Shown here: piece by piece, positions 58,626 to 64,000 of the stretch | Layout of the letters: each line of letters opens with the position of its first letter | Numbering within the stretch: position 1 is the first letter of the stretch | Assembly (NCBI GenBank): GCA_032622095.1 | Contig: CP136066.1 | Coordinates: forward strand, 198,080,816 to 198,144,815 | DNA length: 64,000 nt | Direction of reading: 5' to 3' | From: Siphonodentalium dalli | Taxonomy: Eukaryota; Mollusca; Scaphopoda; Gadilida; Siphonodentaliidae | The notes under the pieces: generated by a model | Told to the model about the DNA's origin: nothing | What the model saw: the letters and a program-made list of their open reading frames with translations, nothing else | The model's database searches: none | Translations under genes and position numbers: made by a program

Positions 58626-59125
58626 ACATATCGTTTATGCTTTTAACGATATTGTTGACAGATATAATCAGTTCAAATATTGTGACTTCCTAGTTGTACT
58701 TGCCTTAAGAATCACATGCTTTTTGGTCTGCATTTACATTTCACAAATGGCTAGTCAAATACAAGTCTAGCCCAACCAACCATATCAAATTTCTCTAAAT
58801 ACTTCATTCACAGTGAACTTCCTGATTGATACGCCCTATGGGGTACACATTCAAAATCATGTGTACATGTATATTGAAATAGCTGATATCATATTATAAA
58901 CCGCTCTTGGTTTTAAAGCACATTTTTAGCCTTTAGGTAAAAAGGTAAATACGGGTGCTTTTAGAATTGGTGGGTACCCGTGGATCAGAAACCATTTCTT
59001 GCAACTGGCAGTACTAGTACTTGCCTGGCACCCAGCCCTGCACGTGAATTAAATATTCCATGTTTTATGAGGTCACAACATAATACAATTAAACGTTCAC
59101 CGAAAAATAGAAAAATAAGAGAGCC
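58626..59125. other. No gene seen
   Basis: AT-rich; no recognised exon or repeat. Confidence 0.4.
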
Positions 59126-59232
59126 GAGAGCTTTCCGATGAATGGCAACAAGCTATATTTCCGACTAAATCCTGAAAAGTTACCCATAATTCTGCTGTAG
59201 TTAAAGAGTCGATTACTTAGGGCATTACTGTA
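59126..59232. mobile_element. Family G element, right arm only (copy 11)
   Basis: GAGAGCTTTCCGATGAATGG to GGGCATTACTGTA. It contains the uninterrupted CTGTAGTTAAAGAGTCG, the empty counterpart of the next locus. Confidence 0.85.
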
Positions 59233-59389
59233 GATGGCAGGCACTCAATCCCATGGGCAAGCCATAACATGTTAAACCCTTGTAATGCTATTTCTACCTG
59301 ACATGTGCAGAGAGTTTATTGTGAATACACAGCAGAATTATACCACTTGGTTGACAGGCCGTATAGGAGAGCTATATCGACAATGTTCA

Positions 59390-59965
59390 TACAGTAATGC
59401 CCTATGTAATCGACTCCATAACTCGGGGAGAGCTTTCCAATGAATGGCAACAAGCCATATTTCCGACTAAATCCTGAAAAGTTACCCATAATTCTGCTGT
59501 AGTTAACCCTTTATCCAACAAAATGGCCAAAAACGCCCAAATAAAGCTTCAACAGCCTAAAATATCTTCGGTCTGTCTCAATAAAACCATACAAATATGG
59601 ATATCATTGGAACCAGTCCATTGACTACTTTGTGATGGTTACAGTTATGCCCTGTGCCAATGCATTCTTTTATATATGCGAGTCGACCATAGGTCGCCTC
59701 GCATATATAAGAGAATGCATTGGCCTAAAAAAAATTCTTTTTTTTAACACTTTTTACCAATTTTTTTTACATTCTTTAACAATTTTATAATTTTTTTCTA
59801 CATTCTTTGACAATATTATCATTTTTAATATGTGTTAAGCCAATGCATTCTCTTATATATGCGAGGCGACCTATGGTCGACTCGCATATATAAGAGAATG
59901 CATTGGCACAGCGCCGTTCTGTTGGGTAAAGGGTTAAAGAGTCGATTACTTAGGGCATTACTGTA
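59390..59965. mobile_element. Family G element, copy 12, interrupted by a TTAA element
   Basis: TACAGTAATGCCCTATGTAA, a shortened left arm and the right arm, broken at CTGCTGTAG-TTAA and resumed at TTAA-AGAGTCGATTACTTAG, ending GCATTACTGTA. Confidence 0.9.
59513..59937 (+). mobile_element. TTAA element, family A, copy 8, nested in family G
   Basis: TTAACCCTTTATCCAACA to TGTTGGGTAAAGGGTTAA, two hairpins, spacer with a TTTTTCTACATTCTTTGAC-like duplication. The host site duplicated only TTAA. Confidence 0.93.
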
Positions 59966-61062
59966 GGTCTCATAGTGGGTGCCAACTAAAGCTGTATAGA
60001 CTCGATATGCAGGGAAACGAGAGCTGTGTCCAGGCTGAATGTGCCGCTATGTGTCACCAATATGGTGGGTTTGACGGAATGGAGAAACTGCTGCATGGTA
60101 ACGTCTCCAGATGTGCACCTTTTGTTTGATTGAGATGTGAAAGTGAATGATCATGCTGTAATGCCTTGGCCATGTGGTTTTGATGGTGGGATCTGGAGTT
60201 GGTACTGGGGTCAAGATGGGAAATGTGGATTCCCTCCTTAGAGGAGTTGATATTAGGTTTAGACGGGAGATGTGGTTTCCCTCCTCAGTGGTCCCATTGT
60301 TAAACTTATGATAATATTAATCTTTCATCGAATAAAGATTGGTGTCACAAACTCCTCCCTAATGGCAAAGGTCCTAACCTATAGATTTTTATTAATGAAC
60401 GTTGGTATTCAGGTCTACTATACAAGCCCTGGACCACTTCAGGATGACGAATGTACCATAGCACATGGTCATGTGGATAGATAGGCGATTTCGGTCATGG
60501 ATGATAGGGACATTGGGCCATCTCAAGAAACATATAAAAATATTTGGTTGACAAATATTTATTTGGCTGCCGATGTGCAGTTGGCATGACAGTTTAGTTG
60601 TATGGCTTGCGTGTTTGAGAATTACAACCTGACTGGGTTCTGCCCTTAAACTATAAGTGTACAGATAAACATCCATATCGCACATCAGGCCAAGGTCATA
60701 AAGCAAAGCAGATTGGTGGAATCACAACCAATGTTCCGGAAGTTAATATCAAAGAGATGCTGTTCATTCTGGTTCAACGGAAAATGTCCGAACTGGCTTC
60801 TGGGGTGACATAAATGATATAAAAGATTGACAGGTATCTCAGCAAAAAATATGAGTGGGCTCAATCCAAAAGGATTAATTTTTATCTGTCGTGAATTGGG
60901 ATCCGAAGAGACTGAATTAGGAACCACTCTACTGTAGTTCTGAGAATAGTGGGGAGTTTTTTACTTTGAGACATTGGGCATGTGACGAATTCCATTAGAA
61001 TTACAAATTTAATGACGACATGTTGTGAAGATACGGTAGATACCCCATGTGGATTGTGTATA
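59966..61062. other. No gene confirmed
   Basis: Less AT-rich than most of the window. GGGAGATGTGGTTTCCCTCCT and GGGAAATGTGGATTCCCTCCT at 60215-60290 are near-duplicates. Minus-strand frames at 60392-60927 look protein-like in composition (PLIFFAEIPVNLLYHLCHP) but match no family I know and have no splice support. Confidence 0.4.
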
Positions 61063-61276
61063 TACAGTAATGCCCTAAATAATCGACTCCTTAACCACAG
61101 CAGAATTATGGGTAACTTTTCAGGATTTAGTCGGAAATATGGCTTGTTGCCATTCATCAGAAAGCTCTCCCCGAGAGCTTTCCGGTGAATGACAAGCCAT
61201 ATTTCTGACTAAATCCTGAAAAGTTACCCATAATTCTGCTGTGGTTAAGGAGTCGATTATTTAGGGTATTACTGTA
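61063..61276. mobile_element. Family G element, full copy 13
   Basis: TACAGTAATGCCCTAAATAA to TTAGGGTATTACTGTA; arms meet at CTCTCCCCGAGAG. Confidence 0.9.
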
Positions 61277-61539
61277 ATCATTTCTTGTGTCATCCTGATC
61301 AGGATTCTGCAAATATTTCTTTTATTTTAGATCAACTAGTTTGCAAATTATGTAATGGGACATGGCTGTCATTTTGTGTGGTTTCCAAGCAAGTGGTTGG
61401 GAATAGATGGGAAGTTATTTCACTTTACACAGAAACGATCGTTTTTCAGGCCTGCAGATTTCAGAATTATCTGTAACCTATTTTTCGTTCACCTGGTTTG
61501 TGTTTACATGTACAGGTACTAGTAGGTAACCGATACATG

Positions 61540-61874
61540 TACCCTGCTGGACAAAACAAGTGTCCACTTAACCGCGGTGCGGTTAGCGTTGCCACCGCGG
61601 CCGAAATGCAACTACACCGCGGCTCCACCGGCTAACTACAGTTGGGCCGCGGTGTACTCGCCATTCGGTCATTGTGTAGTTGCCGCAGTGTACGTTCATT
61701 AAACTGAAAAAAGACGATACAAACCAGAAATCGAACCACGGTGTACATGCCGTTCGGCCGCGGTGTACTTGCCGCTCGGCCACGGTGCTCGACTGCAGTT
61801 ACAAACTCTGACACCACGGCCAAACGGCAAATACACCGCGGTGCCAATGGAAACTTGTTTTGACCAGCGGGGTA
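61540..61874. mobile_element. GC-rich TA-bordered element with CCGCGGTG repeats
   Basis: TACCCTGCTGGACAAAACAA to TTGTTTTGACCAGCGGGGTA, about 24-bp inverted ends with TA borders. The interior contains many CCGCGGTG or CGCGGTGTA motifs in both orientations, strongly GC-rich against the surroundings. Single copy here. Confidence 0.8.
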
Positions 61875-62266
61875 TGTAGGTTACCAGAATAGTTATAATC
61901 ACTACAACTGGTACCAGTATTATTAACGGGTTTCCACACATACATGTAGCCTACCATATCTCCAGATATGGAAAGTTTAGATGGACCTGTACAGAAAACT
62001 ACTGATTGTTATGCTAGCACACCACTTGAAGACTACCGGTACATCATGCATATTATATAACAATAAAAAGACTTTGATCATATTTTTAAAGCAAAATTTT
62101 GGGAAGAGTGTTCTTAACAAGTACAATGCATATAAATTGATTGGAAATGAATAACTGCCATAAAAAGTACATGATCTGAACTAGTATTGAGAGCAATACA
62201 CTTCAAGAATGTTAACAGAATGTTAGTTGTGTGCTGTTACAGGTACAATGTAGTTCAAGCAGTGTT
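61875..62266. other. No gene seen
   Basis: AT-rich; nothing recognised. Confidence 0.4.
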
Positions 62267-62345
62267 CAAGCCTGCAAATAGTACGTCTGTCATTTGCAGA
62301 ATGAGGTCCCCAGAGAGTGAATTTAATGATGCTCTTCCGCACAGT
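62267..62345. mobile_element. hAT-like family H, left end only (copy 16)
   Basis: CAAGCCTGCAAATAGTACG and GCAGAATGAGGTCCCCAGAG, truncated in the first hairpin. Confidence 0.7.
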
Positions 62346-62771
62346 GGCCCAACGTAAATTGCATTGCATTTTGGGTAAATATTGCAGTGTTGACAATGTC
62401 GTGGTGTGGACAAAATTAAGGGTTTTTTCTTTATTTTTCCAAAATCACTCAATAATCATACTAATATTTTGGTAGGCAACTTACTTCATCCAATGCACAC
62501 CAGAAACTGCAATTTACTAAGGTTTGAGCATATCCGTAGGTACATGACGGCGCGTCACGGCGTGAACATTATATCACATATAATAACTCCATCACTGGAG
62601 CTTCCTCAGATTCTGCAAAAACCCTGTGCATTCTGTTATATATCTGAGTCTCCCATATATATTAATAGAATACATTGTCCTAACAATATTTACCTTGACA
62701 TTGTAAGCCAGTGCATTCTCCCTCATATATTGCATGAATCCGGTACATTTTTCCTCCACTAGGCATTTTGT

Positions 62772-63078
62772 AACAGTGTTACAAGTGTTACAAGTGTTAC
62801 AAATGATTTAATGTCCCAGTAGAAAACCGCAGCCTATTTTTTTCTACCGTGTTCAGTGTAGCGACATGTTACAATGTGTTACAAGTGTTACATTATTTCT
62901 GAGATACCAGAGAGACCGCTCGTAGACGGGTGTTACAAATGTTACAAATGTTACAAATGATTTAAAGTCCCAGTAGAAAACCGCAGCCTATTTTTTTCTA
63001 CCGTGTTCAGTGTAGCGACATGTTACAATGTGTTACAAGTGTTACATTATTTCTGAGATACCAGAGAGACCGCTCGTA
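62772..63078. repeat. About 161-bp tandem duplication, two near-identical units
   Basis: TGTTACAAGTGTTACAA, CCCAGTAGAAAACCGCAG, TTCTACCGTGTTCAGTGTAG and GAGAGACCGCTCGTAG appear in both units with almost no change; each unit opens with several GTGTTACAA copies. Confidence 0.9.
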
Positions 63079-63093
63079 GGGGAGACTCACATA

Positions 63094-63478
63094 TACCGTT
63101 ATTCTCAAAGTAATTGACCAGAAAAACGGGGTGATACCCCGGTCATGACCGCGGTGATACCGGTAATAAACGGTAACGGTATCGAGATGGTCACGGCGGT
63201 GGAGTTATGGTATTGGGCGATAATGATACCACAGTCTTTTAGCGGGCACCGCATTAATTTTTTTGAATACCGCGGTCTTTTAGCGGGCACTGCATTAATT
63301 TTTTTGAATACCGCGGTGATTTTCATGGAACTCTTTGAGGGGAGGTATTTACTCCCACATACTCGCATTAACAAGCGGTATCAGTACCACGGTATTGGAG
63401 GATACCGCGGTATAGTACCGCGGTATTAACGGGGTGACACCACGTTATTGGTGGTCAATTACTTTAAGTATAGCGGTA
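63094..63478. mobile_element. TA-bordered element rich in CCGCGGTA/GGTATC text
   Basis: TACCGTTATTCTCAAAGTAA plus TTGACCA to TGGTCAATTACTTTAAGTAT plus AGCGGTA. The interior is built of GGTATACCGCGGT-like short motifs and a direct repeat (CTTTTAGCGGGCAC at 63237 and 63275). Nested in a family B hairpin at TA. Confidence 0.8.
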
Positions 63479-63754
63479 TACACATCTAAGAGAATACAGT
63501 GGAACAGGATCTTTAATGCTGCACCACCAGAGCTCCCCTCATGAAAGGGTTAAGGGGTGCAGGGGGTGTTGTGCACATCGAGATACTGCCGGATCTGATA
63601 AAATACTGCTATTAACTCTATGATTCAACTAATCGCCATGGAAATAAGTTGGAAGAAAGATTCAAAATGTTTTATGACTGAGTATTGGTCCATGTCCAGT
63701 CATTCTTTCTCTGACAAGGACAGAGACGCTGTTTAAGTTTATAAATTTATTGTT

Positions 63755-64000
63755 AATATACCAATAATTTTTGAGTGTGTTATGCTTTATTAACAGCCTG
63801 ACAGAGATGATTAACAGCCTGAGGGCCTATTAGAGGCATGAGACGCAGTCGAGGGCCGCTAATACATGTAGGCCCGAGGACAAAATCATGTTATAACTGT
63901 TATTACCACTCTGTCCTCGTGTGATCACATGATCTATGACTTAACCAGAAGCAGATAGTCCAGCAGGCTTTAATGAAAACAAAGCTTCATTAACACCAGC
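63755..64000. mobile_element. Repeat family M, second locus, runs off the window
   Basis: TTAATATACCAATAA, TATGCTTTATTAACAGCC, GAGGGCCTATTAGAGGC, AAAATCATGTTATAAC and GAAAACAAAGCTTCATTAA match 28679-28966 in order. Confidence 0.7.

Larger units (their letters stand above)
62587..63553 (+). mobile_element. Family B element, copy 10, with two further insertions
   Basis: CACTGGAGCTTCCTCAGATT on the left; TCTTTAATGCTGCACCA and ATGAAAGGGTTAA on the right. Interrupted by 62772-63078 and by 63094-63478; the hairpin text resumes after each. Confidence 0.75.

Noticed and set aside
60392-60927. Minus-strand frames resembling a degraded protein
   Set aside because: No motif of a transposase, reverse transcriptase or host gene could be identified. 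A protein search would be needed to revive this.

Overview
This is a eukaryotic genomic window, most likely from a marine lophotrochozoan and probably a bivalve mollusc. The reasons are spliced exons with canonical GT-AG introns, AT-rich sequence, frequent TACATGTA-type motifs, and very dense short non-autonomous DNA transposons. The species assignment is inference. Nothing resembles prokaryotic operons, CRISPR or phage.

One protein-coding gene is supported. It lies on the minus strand from 44286 down to 9420. Thirteen exons, all joined by GT-AG introns in a continuous reading frame, encode 444 residues: the last two thirds of a pleckstrin homology (PH) domain, a long coiled coil, and a basic C-terminal tail ending in a stop codon. 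The order and sequence match PLEKHD1 (pleckstrin homology domain-containing family D member 1). The first exon or exons, expected to carry about 50 residues and the start of the PH domain, were not found between 44287 and 64000. They may lie beyond the window or behind a large first intron.

The rest is mobile and tandem DNA. At least six families have ends bordered by TTAA (families A to F; B, C and A contain a shared hairpin module, D, E and F do not). A palindromic TA-bordered element has 13 copies (family G). A hAT-like element has 8-bp target duplications and two long internal hairpins (family H). There are also several longer dispersed repeats and foldbacks. Satellites include an 11-bp array of about 1.05 kb (17227-18276) and a 22-bp array of about 0.6 kb (13032-13640), both in the 12-kb last intron, and a 31-bp minisatellite next to an acceptor (21664-22400). 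Elements are nested in each other, and several nestings can be read exactly. No transposase is encoded, so every element here depends on enzymes from elsewhere.

By region: 1-9419 is repeats downstream of the gene; 9420-44286 is the gene with transposon-filled introns; 44287-64000 is 5' flank or first intron, again repeat-filled. The two most notable signals are (i) one roughly 69-nt near-perfect hairpin module that occurs both alone with TA borders and inside three TTAA families with unrelated ends, and (ii) tandem repeats at two exon edges that multiplied the splice donor or acceptor itself.
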